From positions 2,976,501 through 3,040,500 of the forward strand of contig CP046177.1 of the NCBI GenBank assembly GCA_014075215.1: a DNA stretch of 64,000 nt, read 5' to 3'. This stretch comes from Flavobacteriaceae bacterium. GTDB lineage: Bacteria > Bacteroidota > Bacteroidia > Flavobacteriales > Flavobacteriaceae. Under the pieces are notes generated by a model that saw nothing but the letters and a program-made list of their open reading frames with translations, searched no databases and had not been told where the DNA came from. The position numbers and the translations under genes were made by a program. How positions within the stretch are numbered: the first letter of the stretch is position 1; each line of letters starts with the position of its first letter. Positions 1 through 10,582 of this stretch are shown here, one piece after another.

Positions 1-104
1 GATATGTTTTATACTTCTGCGCCACATGATTCCCATTGGAACTAACTACATTATTATACCCTTTATGAAGCAGTCCAAACGGATAGTACCACCCCACCTT
101 TTTT
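1..104 (-). pseudogene. RHS core fragment, runs off left edge
   Basis: Read on the minus strand this stretch encodes GWYYPFGLLHKGYN followed by NNVVSSNGNHVAQKYK, the typical Bacteroidota RHS repeat-associated core. The frame is open to the window edge, so the core C-terminus and any toxin tip lie outside. Upstream (higher coordinates) the similarity stops at the YYPFG motif and the sequence becomes the promoter region of a TA pair on the other strand, so the 5' part of the RHS gene is missing here. It may be the displaced 3' half of the gene whose 5' end is at 3482-3712. Confidence 0.75.
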
Positions 105-284
105 GAGGGCTTTTACTCTTTTTTTACCAATGCCTCACTTTTTCTAGCTGGCTATTTCAATGAACTTCTAATTCCAATACTAAAATAATTCTTTGTGTTT
201 TACCTACCTAATTTTTTAGCTATAATTTCTGTTTGGAATATTTTTTGTGATACTAAAACCAAATAACTTATGTTATAATTTGTG

Positions 285-292
285 TATATTTG
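285..292 (+). promoter_or_regulatory. TAnnTTTG -7 box of TA operon
   Basis: TATATTTG lies 22 bases before the antitoxin ATG and matches the Bacteroidota sigma -7 consensus. The same box sits at nearly the same distance before the related antitoxin at 45855. Confidence 0.6.
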
Positions 293-313
293 TTAATAGT
301 AATACCAATTATT

Positions 314-559
314 ATGAGTACGGTAGAATTAAGAAATAAAATAATAGAACAGTTTAATCAGTTCATTCAAGATGATTCAAAACTCTTAGCTTTGGATGGT
401 GTTTTCGATTCGCTTACTACAACAGATTCCCAATCATTAGTTTCTGAGGAGCATTATAAAATTGTTGAGGAACGCCGTCGTAAATGGCAAGCGGGAGAAA
501 CTAAAGGACGTAGCTGGGATGAAGTAAAACTTCAGCTAAAGAAAAAATATGGGTTCTAA
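314..559 (+). CDS. addiction-module antitoxin (about 81 aa)
   Basis: Small acidic-basic protein beginning MSTVELRNKI. Its N-terminus matches the antitoxin at 45855 (MSTAELRNK), and the two share the layout of addiction-module component proteins: a short N-terminal helix pair and a C-terminal segment that would wrap the toxin. I chose ATG 314 rather than an upstream alternative because it aligns with the paralogue and falls after the TATATTTG box. It overlaps the toxin gene by 11 bases, as usual for type II TA operons. Family assignment is by resemblance; the DNA-binding region is not obvious. Confidence 0.7.
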   Translation: MSTVELRNKIIEQFNQFIQDDSKLLALDGVFDSLTTTDSQSLVSEEHYKIVEERRRKWQAGETKGRSWDEVKLQLKKKYGF

Positions 560-851
560 AAAACTCGAACTTACTATTGACCCAGAAGCACAGATTGAAA
601 TTGACAAGGCTATTGAAAATTACGAAAAAGCTAGAGAAGGTTTAGGAGAAGAATTTTACTACTATCTTGATGGATACTTTGAGGTACTAAGAGAAGATAA
701 TGTTTTCTTTAACATAAAAAGAAAACCTGCTTTTCGAGAATTACCTTTAAAACGTTTTCCTTATGTAATTATCTATGAGCATACAAAAACTGAAATTTAT
801 GTGTTTTCTGTTTTTAATACTAACCAAGACCCAGCAAAGAAAAGACACTAA
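549..851 (+). CDS. RelE/ParE-family toxin (100 aa)
   Basis: Second gene of the TA operon, overlapping the antitoxin by 11 bases. The sequence has the ParE/RelE pattern: an N-terminal helical region (IDKAIENYEKAREGLGEEF), then strands with RELPLKRFPYVIIYEH and a C-terminal VFSVFNTNQDPAKKR, matching the family's R-x-x-pFPY-i-iyY and f-v-v-f-h-t-rdP signatures. ParE-type toxins poison gyrase and RelE types cleave mRNA; the sequence does not decide which. Length and gene order fit a functional module, perhaps left behind by an RHS-tip element as at 45.8-46.4 kb. Confidence 0.8.
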   Translation: MGSKKLELTIDPEAQIEIDKAIENYEKAREGLGEEFYYYLDGYFEVLREDNVFFNIKRKPAFRELPLKRFPYVIIYEHTKTEIYVFSVFNTNQDPAKKRH

Positions 852-976
852 TTTTCTGAATTATTACTTCTTTCAGCTAAATATTTTAGTCCTAAACCTA
901 ATATAAGTAAAACTGGAGTTGCTACATTTATTAGCACAAAGAGTTAAGCTTATTTTTATCTAAATAACTTAACAAA

Positions 977-1276
977 ATGAAACGAAGAAAATACAGTAAA
1001 GAGTTTAAAATTAAAGCAGTAGAATTGAGTAATGTACGAGGTAATACCAAAGAGATTGCTATCGAGTTGGGTATCAGTGGATATCTTATTTACAGATGGC
1101 GTAGAGAATTAGAGCAGTGTCCTGATATAGCTTTCAGCGGTAATGGAGTCAAACAGCTAACAGAAGATCAAAAAGAGTTAGAGCGTTTACATAAACAACT
1201 CAAGGATGTTACCATGGAAAGAGATATCTTAAAAAAGTCCGTGAGCATTTTCTCCAAGAGCGATCGGAAGTATTGA
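977..1276 (+). CDS. IS3-family transposase OrfA
   Basis: 99-residue helix-turn-helix protein (KRRKYSKEFKIKAVEL start, GISGYLIYRWRREL recognition helix) followed by a leucine-rich coiled coil. Near the 3' end an AAAAAAG run (about 1230-1236) could support -1 frameshifting into orfB to make the OrfAB transposase, as known for IS3 elements. The stop codon overlaps the orfB start. Confidence 0.85.
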   Translation: MKRRKYSKEFKIKAVELSNVRGNTKEIAIELGISGYLIYRWRRELEQCPDIAFSGNGVKQLTEDQKELERLHKQLKDVTMERDILKKSVSIFSKSDRKY

Positions 1277-2142
1277 AATTTATCAAAGACCACAGTAGAG
1301 AATATCCGGTTGGGAAGATGTGTAAAGTTTTTAAAATTAGCAAGAATAGTTATTACAGGAGTAGGAATTATATTCCATCAGATAGAGATGGAGAAAATCG
1401 TATGTTACTTTCTGAGATTCACCGTATCTGTGAGCGAAGTAAATCGACTTATGGAAGTCCTAGAATTACAGAGGAACTCAAAGCTAAAGGGTTTAAGGTA
1501 TCTAGACCCGGAGTAGCTCGATTGATGAAAAAACATGGGATTAAGGCTGTTCGTAAAAAGAAATTTGTTGTCACAACAGATTCTAAGCATCAATATCCGG
1601 TAGCTGATAATGTATTGTATAGAGATTTTAAAGCTACCGCAGCTGCACAGAAATGGGTCTCTGATATTACCTATCTCAAAACAGCACAAGGATGGTTGTA
1701 CTTAACGGTAATTATTGACCTCTTTGATCGTAAAGTCATCGGTTGGTCTTTGAGCAATGGACTCAAAGCAAGTCAAACTATCATTGCTGCATGGAGGATG
1801 GCTGTAAACAACAGAATGCCTTGTAAAGGTATGATTTTTCATTCTGATCGGGGAGTGCAATATGCATGTCATGCATTTGTTAATATCCTTAAAAGTTATC
1901 ATGTAACACCCAGTATGAGTAGAAAAGGAAACTGTTGGGATAATGCAGTAGCAGAATCTTTTTTTAAAACAATTAAAACAGAACTAATAATCAACAATAA
2001 GTTTATATCTAAGAAAAGTCTTCAAATTAAAGTCTTTGAATACATAGAAACTTGGTACAACAGGTACAGAAGACATTCTGCAATTGGATACAAAAATATC
2101 ATTGAATTTGAAAAATTATATCCAATCAAAAATGTAGCTTAA
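1273..2142 (+). CDS. IS3-family transposase OrfB (DDE integrase)
   Basis: 289 residues with the HTH_21 region followed by an rve-type catalytic core. The DDE motif is visible as WVSDITYL (first D), FHSDRGVQYA (second D) and NAVAESFFKTIKTEL (E), with the K/R seven residues later as in the family. It probably starts at a TTG overlapping the orfA stop, or is made only by frameshifting from orfA. No lesion is seen. Confidence 0.88.
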   Translation: MKFIKDHSREYPVGKMCKVFKISKNSYYRSRNYIPSDRDGENRMLLSEIHRICERSKSTYGSPRITEELKAKGFKVSRPGVARLMKKHGIKAVRKKKFVVTTDSKHQYPVADNVLYRDFKATAAAQKWVSDITYLKTAQGWLYLTVIIDLFDRKVIGWSLSNGLKASQTIIAAWRMAVNNRMPCKGMIFHSDRGVQYACHAFVNILKSYHVTPSMSRKGNCWDNAVAESFFKTIKTELIINNKFISKKSLQIKVFEYIETWYNRYRRHSAIGYKNIIEFEKLYPIKNVA

Positions 2143-2282
2143 CTTTTTGTATATAATTCCCCCATTGATAGGACAGATTTTATTAAAACTTAAATGAGAT
2201 AATGATGTTGAAAGAGGGGGGTCCGGGAGGAGACTGATAACTCTCATTTTTTGTGAATAACTCCCCAAAGTATCATCATACC

Positions 2283-3148
2283 TCATGCTGCTATTTTTAG
2301 GGTTTGTTGATAAATGGTTTGAGGATGTTGATTACCGATACTTTGATGTATTCTTTGTGTATTGTAATACTCGAAATACTCCTTTAAACCTCTATAACAT
2401 TCTCTACCGTCACTAGCTGGAAACAAATATACATGTTCGTATTTGACACTACGCCATAATCGTTCAATGAAAATATTATCAATAGCTCTTCCTTTACCAT
2501 CCATACTGAGCTTGATGGCTCTATCAGGATGAGTTACCCAATCGCAGAACTCATAGGCAGTAAACTGACTCCCCTTATCTGTATTGAGAATCTCTGGTTT
2601 TCCATGTTTTTCAATAGCCTCTTGTAAGGTTTCTCTGCACCGGTTACTTGTCATCGTGTTGGATAATGACCAACCCACTACATAACGACTGTAAAGGTCT
2701 ATAATAGCACATAAATACAAATACCCTCCCTGAACTGGAATGTAGGTAATATCCATTGCCCACACTTGATTGGAATGTCTAATCTTTAACTTACTCAACA
2801 GGTACTTATAGATTCTATGCAAAGCCCTTTACCTCTTTTGGAAGTATTAGGATTGGGGCCAACGGCAGACAACCCCATGAGTCTGTAAAGGCGTTCTATG
2901 CGCTTTTTGTTGATCTTATAACCCTTATCCATATTGAGCCAAGTAGTTATACGAGGAACTCCAAGCCATGGGTGAAGCAGATGCTCCTCATCTATCAATC
3001 TCATGATCTCCAGATTCAATGAACTCTCTCCCTTTGGAATGTAATACACACTACTACGATGAATTTGTAATAAATCACATTGCTTTACAATAGACAGCTT
3101 ACTTGCCTTGTCAACCTGTTCTTTACGCTGTTTTGAACTCTTATTCAT
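2283..3148 (-). pseudogene. IS3-family OrfB, frameshifted
   Basis: Two overlapping reading frames (3148-2795 and 2822-2283) together form an IS3 OrfB. The first carries the HTH_21-like part (LLQIHRSSVYYIP, LGVPRITTWLN) and the second the integrase core with WAMDITYIP, LNTDKGSQFTA and DNIFIERLWRSVKYE. The join after NTSKRGKGL needs a frameshift near 2810. Inactive unless supplied in trans. Confidence 0.8.
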
Positions 3149-3421
3149 GACAAGGCTTTCTTTAAAAAATCAATCTCCATCTTTTGCTGACCGATCTTCT
3201 TTAAATAACGATCTTCTTTCTCTTATGACTCTGTTTTTGAATCCTTTACCGGACGATCAAATACAGCTTGACCATTCTTTAAAAATTGAGCCTTCCAATT
3301 GGTAATTTGGGTTGGATGGATATCATATTTACGAACCCAACTCTTGAATCGTATAACGCTCGCTCAAGGATTCTAAAAACACCTTGAATTTAAACTCTGA
3401 TGTGAATCTTCTTCTACTCAT
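3148..3421 (-). pseudogene. IS3-family OrfA remnant
   Basis: Minus-strand translation begins MSRRRFTSEFKFKVFLES, a typical OrfA start, then shifts frame after QELG into RKYDIHPTQITNWKAQF, and later meets a stop after DSKTES. The degenerated helix-turn-helix and coiled coil mark this as dead. Confidence 0.7.
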
Positions 3422-3481
3422 GATACAGTAAATTTATAATTAAAAATCTAACTTAAATTACTGTCCGATTTTTGGGGGAAA

Positions 3482-3712
3482 TTATAGCCCTCCTGCCTGT
3501 TTGGCAATATTCTGTACGGGCCGGTCCAGACCGTCGTAATACACAATAGTCTCTGTTTTTTGGTCATTGACTATTGTGGCTCCATTTGTTGCATGCGTAT
3601 TTCCGTCTGTAGTCTCTACTTTATAAGCGGTATTTTTAATATAATTTTCTGTGCTGGTTTGTGTCCATACTGTCACGGGTATAAACGATAAGATATAGAT
3701 TAGTCTTTTCAT
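3482..3712 (-). pseudogene. truncated 5' end of DUF6443-type RHS gene
   Basis: Encodes a signal peptide (MKRLIYILSFIPVTVWTQ) and the start of a DUF6443 domain, with the conserved YYDGLDRPVQNIAKQAGG that opens Bacteroidota RHS-repeat proteins. The frame stops at the inverted repeat of the IS at 2157-3481. It lies 5 bases downstream of the companion gene at 3718-6767, the usual two-gene order of these RHS loci. The remaining RHS barrel is deleted from this window; only a core scrap survives at 1-104. Confidence 0.8.
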
Positions 3713-3717
3713 AATTT

Positions 3718-6700
3718 TTAGTTTTTGTAGTTATATTCATTTTTACTTAAAATATTACCTTCATTATCTTTTATATGTTCCAACCTGTTAAAATTGTCAT
3801 AGGTATAATACATGGTTTCTCCTCTTGTGTCTGTAATACTTGTTATTTCCTATTAAAGGATCGTAGGTATAGGTGGTAATGCGGGCTTTTGACAATTCAG
3901 GTACATTTCTTAGATTATCCAAAGCGTTTCTCAAAGCTCCTTCTTTTCCAGTATAGCCAAATGTCCGATCATTATCCTGATCTGATAAATTGTGTAGATT
4001 TGGAATATAACGGCAATATCATCATAACTTGCCACATTTTCTATTTTAGCGATTACTTTGCTTTGTTTATACCCCCAAATAAGAATAGTATGCATTTCGC
4101 CTTTTACATGATACATCTCAGGATTACCTAAGTTATCATACCTGTCATAAAGAAGTCTTTCTGTTAACCTGCCATCAATGGTAAGCTCATTTACATTTTC
4201 GACTACTGCCGATGAAAAACTTAATACTTCTCCGTTGGTATTTTCTAATTTATAATATTTTGACATATTGATTTTTCCTGACAATTTGTTATATGATATG
4301 ATTTCGGAAGAAAGCACTTTGCTCCCGTTAGATTTATTTACCTCTATAGGATAGCTAAGCATATTTTTATCTGCCATATCTTTGTAGACATTACTAACCG
4401 GGCCCTCATACTGAAAATCAGGATCAGAAATGGTTTGTTCTAATGCAAAATCTTTGGGATATTTATATGTAATAATAAATGGTTCATTTGATGAATCTCT
4501 TGTAGTAACTTCTGAAACTAAAAAATCGTCATTGTACTTATATTCTACTTGAGTGTCCATCGTTAGTCCGTTATCAAAATATGAAGTCGTTGTCTCCTTT
4601 ATAACCTCATAATCCATATAAAAGAGCTTATATGCATTTCCATAAGTATCTGTATAATCTCCACATAATGCCAGTTGTGTGTATTCAAAAGCTCTTACAT
4701 ACTTATTTACATGGGGAGTTTGATTTATATCTAGATATTCTCGAACGGTTCTCGCTTTTAAAACCTCATTTGAGTTCCTTTTTTGAACCTCAATAAGTTT
4801 CCCTCTTAAAAAACTTCTATCGCTACCTTTATTAAATATGGATTGTTCAACATTCAATGTTCCTTCATACAGCTACGTCAGGAAAATTATTGTAGTTAGA
4901 ATATTTATATGTCGTACTACTATTATCGGTATATTTTTCTGTTATAGTATCATAACTTATATGACTTCCATTTATACTTGACAGCGGAACTAAACTATTT
5001 ATATCAAAAACATAAGATTCTCCTATACTGTTTCCTCCGTTCCAATAAGGAATGAAAGAAGTGAAATCGTGCATCAATATCCCTCCCTCATAATGAAATG
5101 TTATTATTTCAGGGGTTGAGTAGCCGTTATTTTTTTCTATACGTTTAACCCTGGTTCCTCCAATGGGTGTCGATATATTATAGGGCATAAGTTCCTTATT
5201 GTTATCTACTTTTTTATTGCTCTATGTGCTTCATATTCAAAAGAAGTAAATCCTTTAGTCGGATAGATAATTTTTTTAACATTCCAATTATGGCGAAGTT
5301 TTCATTAGAAGCCCTTGAGGAGTCGTGTTCAGAAAAATGATCATCAGGAGGGCTCTGACCTAAAGCCCATGTCCACCCCTCATAATTCATGGAGCGTACA
5401 ATATATTCCTGGCCATTATAAAACCCCCATTTATCAATTTTTTTGGATAAATAATTTGGCAGTTCATTAAATCTGTCGTATTCAAAAGAATACATCGTTT
5501 GTATCTGATTTGCTTCAATATTATTGTGTATAGCCTTCAGATTCAATCTCAAATTATTACCTATTGTGTGATATTCTAAACCTATCGAACGCACCAATTT
5601 GTCGTTGTAATTATAGATTTTTATTTGATCTAATTTCTTCCACTCCATATCATCATGTGTAAAATGATTTTCAAAAGGTTTCTTATTTATGTTGGTAATT
5701 TCAAATTCAATACGATTTCCACTATACGTTTGAATATTTTTTAAATATACAGGGTAAATTCTGGTAGTTCTAAAATTGTCTCCATGTGTTCTATCATAGG
5801 TTATTGTATAAGCTACTCCATTTTCCGATAAACATGAACCTATTTTAAAACTATTATTTCTATAGACATGGATAATTGGCTCAACTCTTTCATACTCAAA
5901 ATTATATAGTGTAATACCCTTACTATTCATGACACTGGATAAATACCAAGTACTTGGTCTTTCTATAAACTTTGCACGTAAAATAGTTTCCGGTATTGGT
6001 AAGGAATATTCAATATGATCATTCGTGCTCCCAAAGATATATTGATTCCCTTTTTCGTCGGTAATTATAATTTTTCCTATATCATTTCTTACATCGCTTG
6101 ACGGCTCGTTGGGTGTACCGTCAAATCGATCCTGAAATAGATTAGGAGTTACTCTTTCATAGGTTTTTATTTTTAATTTTGAATTCGATTGCACTCTCCA
6201 ATTACCATTATTATCAAGAAAAAATTTACCGGTAATTCCCATGAAGTTAAATGTAAAGATATCCGGTTCTAAATCCATATTGTGGTACGGATTGGGTGTA
6301 TCAACTAAATTAGATTCATGAACCAAATCAGTCAAGGAGTTAGTTGTACTCCAATTCGTGTTATTTAAGCGATGTCCGGCATATTTAAACCCTTTACGTG
6401 AGTATTGATAGTTATGTATACCCCAGTTAAAATTATAATTAAGTACATCTACTTTATCTCTAATACTCCTTGTAATTACCCCACCGGCATTCAAAGACCA
6501 ATTTTGCCCTACCCAACTTGCAACTGAGTTAACTCTTATTCCCCCGGAATCATAATTCAAATAGATTTCTAAGGGAATTTCTCTTTCATTAATAGTATAT
6601 AGAGGAATAGCTACATTAGTAGAGCCGTTATAATGACTTACAGGAATATCGCCATATTTGCCCAAGCTGGAAGCAGTAGGGCTCTTAACATCCAATGGAG

Positions 6701-6767
6701 GGTTTACCAATTGAGAAAAAGATATTTTGTAAGAAAAAAGGATGAGTAGTACGAGTATTTTTTTCAT
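3718..6767 (-). pseudogene. large secreted RHS-companion protein, multiply frameshifted
   Basis: Starts with a signal peptide (MKKILVLLILFSYKISFSQ), then a beta-rich domain (GDIPVSHYNGSTNVAIPLY, LNYDSGGIRVNSVASWVGQNWSLNAGG) typical of the large proteins encoded just before DUF6443 RHS genes. The end recovers the family's YD-repeat tail: TYDPLIG, DTRGETMYYTYDNFNRL, ILSKNEYNYKN-stop at 3718. Reading it through needs frameshifts near 5265, 4865, 3950 and 3845, so it is a pseudogene of about 1000 codons. It is most likely an outer-membrane or secreted partner of the RHS protein; its precise role is not known to me. Confidence 0.75.
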
Positions 6768-6858
6768 ATTAATTGAATTTTGCTTTTTAATTATGTACTG
6801 ATATTAGTGATCTAAACTTAAAAAGTACATCAAACTTATGTAGCCTTAGATATTAATA

Positions 6859-7887
6859 ACCTGAGTTCGACCAAAGAAAAGTGATTTTTTACCAAAGAAA
6901 AAGCAGATTATTTAGTATATTAAAGTATTGAAATTCAATATTCTAAAATAATTTCTGCTTATGGTTTCTATAGATAAAGTTACTGATATTTTTTGTTCCA
7001 TTGATGATTTTTGTCAAGTTTTTGAACCAGCTTTACAAAAAAGGCTCATTTCTGAAGGAAAAAAGAAAAGAAAACGAGTTTTTACAATGTCGACCAGTGA
7101 AATTTTAACCATAACTGTACTGTTCCATACTAGCGGTATTAGAACTTTCAAACATTTCTACCTTTTTTATCTTCAAAAGCATCTAACAAAAGAGTTTCCT
7201 AATACTGTTTCCTATAATCGCTTTGTAGAATTGATGCAATCTAACATGCTTCCTTTAATAATCTATATGAAAACTTGTTGTTTGGGACAATGTACAGGTA
7301 TTTCATTTATAGATTCTACGCCTTTGAGAGTTTGCAACAAAAAGAGGATTAGAAACAATAAAGTATTCAAAGGTCTTGCAACTACAGGGAAGTCTACTAT
7401 GGGGTGGTTTCACGGTTTCAAACTTCATATTTTAATCAATGATAAAGGCGAACTTCTCAACTTTATTATTACTCAAGCCAATGTCGATGACAGAACTCCT
7501 ATTAAGGAACATAATTTTCTCAAAGAAATAGTTGGAAGTTTATATGACGATAAAGGCTATATCTCTAAGGAAATTACTCAAATGCTTTTTGATGACGGAT
7601 TACATTTAGTAACTAGCATTAAGAACAATATGAAAAATATGCTAATCACAATGCGTGATAAAATACTTTTGAGAAAACGTTCTGTTATAGAAACCATTAA
7701 TGATCAACTTAAAAATATAAGTCAAGCAGAACATTCCAGGCATAGAAGTTTTGGAAATTTCATAACAAACCTAGTCGCAAGTCTTATTGCTTATTCTTTT
7801 CAAGAAAAGAAACCAGCTATCAAATTTGACAATCAAAATTCTACACAATTAGAACTCTTTTGCTAAATTCTTACGTCGAACTCAGGT
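6859..7887 (+). mobile_element. IS982-family insertion sequence
   Basis: 1029 bp with perfect 13-bp inverted ends ACCTGAGTTCGAC (6859-6871) and GTCGAACTCAGGT (7875-7887). TAATA directly flanks both sides (6854-6858 and 7888-7892), a probable target duplication. One intact transposase lies inside. Confidence 0.85.
6961..7866 (+). CDS. IS982-family transposase
   Basis: 301-residue DDE transposase. Visible landmarks: N-terminal DUF4372-like helical region, catalytic FIDSTPLRVCNKKR (first D), GWFHGFKLHILIND, QANVDDRTPI, LYDDKGYIS (second D) and a C-terminal SVIETINDQLKN (E) with HSRHRS. Full length for the family. The stop codon lies 9 bases before the right inverted repeat. Confidence 0.9.
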   Translation: MVSIDKVTDIFCSIDDFCQVFEPALQKRLISEGKKKRKRVFTMSTSEILTITVLFHTSGIRTFKHFYLFYLQKHLTKEFPNTVSYNRFVELMQSNMLPLIIYMKTCCLGQCTGISFIDSTPLRVCNKKRIRNNKVFKGLATTGKSTMGWFHGFKLHILINDKGELLNFIITQANVDDRTPIKEHNFLKEIVGSLYDDKGYISKEITQMLFDDGLHLVTSIKNNMKNMLITMRDKILLRKRSVIETINDQLKNISQAEHSRHRSFGNFITNLVASLIAYSFQEKKPAIKFDNQNSTQLELFC

Positions 7888-8051
7888 TAATAAGTATTAT
7901 ATCTTAAGATACGTTAAAAATTAGAACTTCTTTTTGATGTTTTTGTTTTTTAATCTTGTAGAGTTATAAGACAAGCAGATGATACCAAAGAGGATAATAG
8001 ATCAATTTAAAAGTTTTTTTGCATCAACAGATTTAGTATACAAAGCATAGA

Positions 8052-8138
8052 AAGAAAGACGAATATTTGTTTCTTAAAGAATTTTATACTAAAATTGTAA
8101 AAGCAGAAAACGCATACATAGAATTAGAAAAGAATTAG
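8052..8138 (+). pseudogene. C-terminal scrap of a DUF3857 paralogue
   Basis: Encodes KKDEYLFLKEFYTKIVKAE followed by NAYIELEKN-stop, closely matching the tail of the downstream DUF3857 gene (EYHYLKEFYNEIIK..FIELKKI). It lies directly upstream of that gene, so a tandem paralogue was probably deleted, leaving only its 3' end. Upstream sequence (7976-8051) has stops in every frame. Confidence 0.55.
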
Positions 8139-9308
8139 ACTATGAAAAAAATAGCACTATTAGTACTAATACACATAACTGCCTGTTATTTTGCACAAAG
8201 AAAGTCAACAAAAACAGGAAGAGCTACCTTAGCTGAACTCAATATGAAAAGCTATGAGAAAGACTCCACAGCAAGAGCACTGGTTTTGTACGAACATGCC
8301 AACTTGTATATGGAGACAAAGAAATACGATTTTCAAACGGATTTTTATTTTAGAAAGAAAATTTTCACCAAAGAAGGAACGGATGTGGCAACTGTTAAAG
8401 TTATAACTTATGGTAAAGAAAGAATCAAAGATATTCTTGCTGTTACTTATAACCTGAGAGAAAATGGCAGTGTCGAAAAAACCTATCTTCAGAAAAAAGA
8501 TATTTTTAAAAATCAGTTGAATGAAAAATATACCGAAACCAGTTTTACATTGCCAAATGTTAAAGAAGGGTCGGTTATTGAATATGTATATAGTCTGATA
8601 TCTCCCTATCCTAGCCTTGATGATTTGTATTTTCAATCCGATATCCCAAAATTGCAAAGTGATTATGACTCGGCTATTATAGGTAATTATAAATACAATG
8701 CCAGGATTATAGGAAACCCAAGGCTGACAAAAGACAATCCTTCCGTACTAAAAAAATGTATTTATATAGAAGGAATCGGCCAGGCTGCTTGTGCGGTAAG
8801 ATCTTTTAGCATGACAGATATTCCTGCATTTAAGGAAGAAGATTATATGCTGAGCAAAAAAAATTATATTTCAAGAGTTGCTTTTGATTACGTTTCTTAT
8901 ACGGATCTTAGAGGAGGGGTGAGGCACTATTTAAATGATTGGGCAGCAGCAGACAAATCATTAAAAAACGATTTTTTAAAAAATCAATCCAATAAGAAAA
9001 ACTTTTTTAAAAAGCGACTTCCCGAAAGTGTATTGCAGATTAGTAATCCGTTGGAAAAAGCAAAAGCAATTTACAGCTATATCCAGGAAAACTATACCTG
9101 GAATGGAAAAAAACGGTCTTCTAAAAACAACAAGATGCGAGCTGTTTTTGAAGAAAAATCAGGAAGTGTTTACGATATCAACTTAGTACTGTATAACAGC
9201 TTACAAGCTGCTGAAATAGAAAGCTATATAGCCATGGTTTCTACCAGAAATAACGGATTGCCTACAAAGTTGTATCCGATTATAGCTGATTTTAATTATT
9301 TAATTGTT

Positions 9309-10582
9309 TAGTACATGACAAAAAATATAATTAATTGATTATCAGTAAATTAAATGTTAAATAATTAAAATAAAGCATTGATTTTCAGTATATTAGAAGA
9401 ATAACATCACTCATTTTTCTAATGAAAAAAACCAATGCTTCCACTAAAAGTAGTGAATTAAATTCAGTTTTAAGTTCTCATTTCCAAGGTAAGATCAATT
9501 TGGCAAGAATCAAACTCATATCACATTTCATTATCGCCCTCTGTAAGGTACAGACAGTTACCTTTGAAAAGGTAGCCAACGCTTTTGAGACCTCAGTAGA
9601 TTCGAAGTCATCACTCAGACGTATTCAAAGATTTATTGCTGATTATTCGTTGGATGGAGATTTGATCGCTCGTCTTATATTTAGTCTCCTTCCTAAGCAA
9701 GAGGGATTGATCTTGAGTATTGATAGGACCAATTGGAAGTTTGGTCAGACCAACATCAACATTTTTATGTTGGGAGTTGTCTATAAAGGTGTTGCCTTCC
9801 CATTTATTACACGCTTATTAATTGACGGTGCCGTGTTGGGAGTTGTCTATAAAGGTGTTGCCTTCCCATTGTTATTTACTATGTTAGATAAGCCAGGGAA
9901 CTCTAACAGTCAGGAGCGTATTGATCTTGTGAATCGTTTCATAAGACTTTTTGGCAAAGATGTTATTAAATCCATTGTAGCCGATAGAGAGTTTGTAGGT
10001 AATCATTGGTTGGATTTCTTGAATACAAATGGAATCAAATATTATATCCGCATTCGAAACAACTTTAAGGTAGAGCTTCCTGATAAGAACAAAACCATCA
10101 AAGTATTTCACTTGTTTAATCCACATAAGATCAATGAGTTTGTGTATTATCCTAAAATTGTACGTGTTAATGGTCAGCTTTGTTTCCTTTCCGGATGCAA
10201 GTTGTACCCAAAAAATGGAAAGCCTGATTTCTTAATCATTGTATCGTTCAACGCTCCTGATAAGGCCTTTGAACAATACAAAGAACGATGGCAGATAGAG
10301 ATGTGTTTTAAAGCAATGAAAGCCAGTGGCTTTGATATTGAAAACACACACCTGCAAGATATTAAGCGTATTGAAAAATTAGTACTGCTTGTAATGATGG
10401 CTTTCGTATGGTGTTACAAAGTTGGTATATATTTACATCAGATTAAGCCTATCAAAATAAAAAAGCATGGAAGAATGGCTAAAAGCATATTCAAATATGG
10501 ATTAGATTATATCGCTTCTGTGCTATTAAACCCTGTAAATCAAAACAATATGAACTTGACTAAATTTTTGTCATGTACTTAG
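9309..10582 (+). mobile_element. IS4-family insertion sequence with 11-bp target duplication
   Basis: ATTTAATTGTT occurs on both sides (9298-9308 and 10583-10593). The ends are inverted around GTACATGACAAAAA / TTTTTGTCATGTAC. The transposase stop codon lies inside the right end. The element interrupts the DUF3857 gene. Confidence 0.88.
9422..10582 (+). CDS. IS4-family transposase with internal duplication
   Basis: 386 residues with the DDE landmarks LILSIDRTNWKFG (first D), SIVADREFVGNHW (second D) and YKERWQIEMCFKAMKASGFDIENTHL (Y-(2)-R-(3)-E-(6)-K signature). About residues 116-149 contain LGVVYKGVAFP twice: a 66-bp in-frame insertion (copies at about 9768-9804 and 9834-9870) lengthens the protein by 22 residues between the first D and the rest of the fold. 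Whether it is still active is uncertain. Confidence 0.88.
   Translation: MKKTNASTKSSELNSVLSSHFQGKINLARIKLISHFIIALCKVQTVTFEKVANAFETSVDSKSSLRRIQRFIADYSLDGDLIARLIFSLLPKQEGLILSIDRTNWKFGQTNINIFMLGVVYKGVAFPFITRLLIDGAVLGVVYKGVAFPLLFTMLDKPGNSNSQERIDLVNRFIRLFGKDVIKSIVADREFVGNHWLDFLNTNGIKYYIRIRNNFKVELPDKNKTIKVFHLFNPHKINEFVYYPKIVRVNGQLCFLSGCKLYPKNGKPDFLIIVSFNAPDKAFEQYKERWQIEMCFKAMKASGFDIENTHLQDIKRIEKLVLLVMMAFVWCYKVGIYLHQIKPIKIKKHGRMAKSIFKYGLDYIASVLLNPVNQNNMNLTKFLSCT

Larger units (their letters stand above)
942..2144 (+). mobile_element. IS3-family insertion sequence
   Basis: About 1.2 kb bounded by short inverted ends AGTTAAGCT (942-950) and AGCTTAACT (2136-2144), enclosing overlapping orfA and orfB of an IS3-type element. 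Exact outer ends are uncertain by a few bases. Both genes look intact, so the copy may be active. It abuts a second, decayed IS3-family element at 2157. Confidence 0.75.
2157..3481 (-). mobile_element. decayed IS3-family element
   Basis: Ends are related inverted repeats: TTCCCCCATTGATAGGACAG near 2158 and the complement of CTGTCCGATTTTTGGGGGAA ending near 3481. Inside are an orfA with a frameshift and a stop and an orfB broken by a frameshift, all on the minus strand. It truncates the DUF6443 RHS gene at 3482 right after IAKQAGG. Confidence 0.7.
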
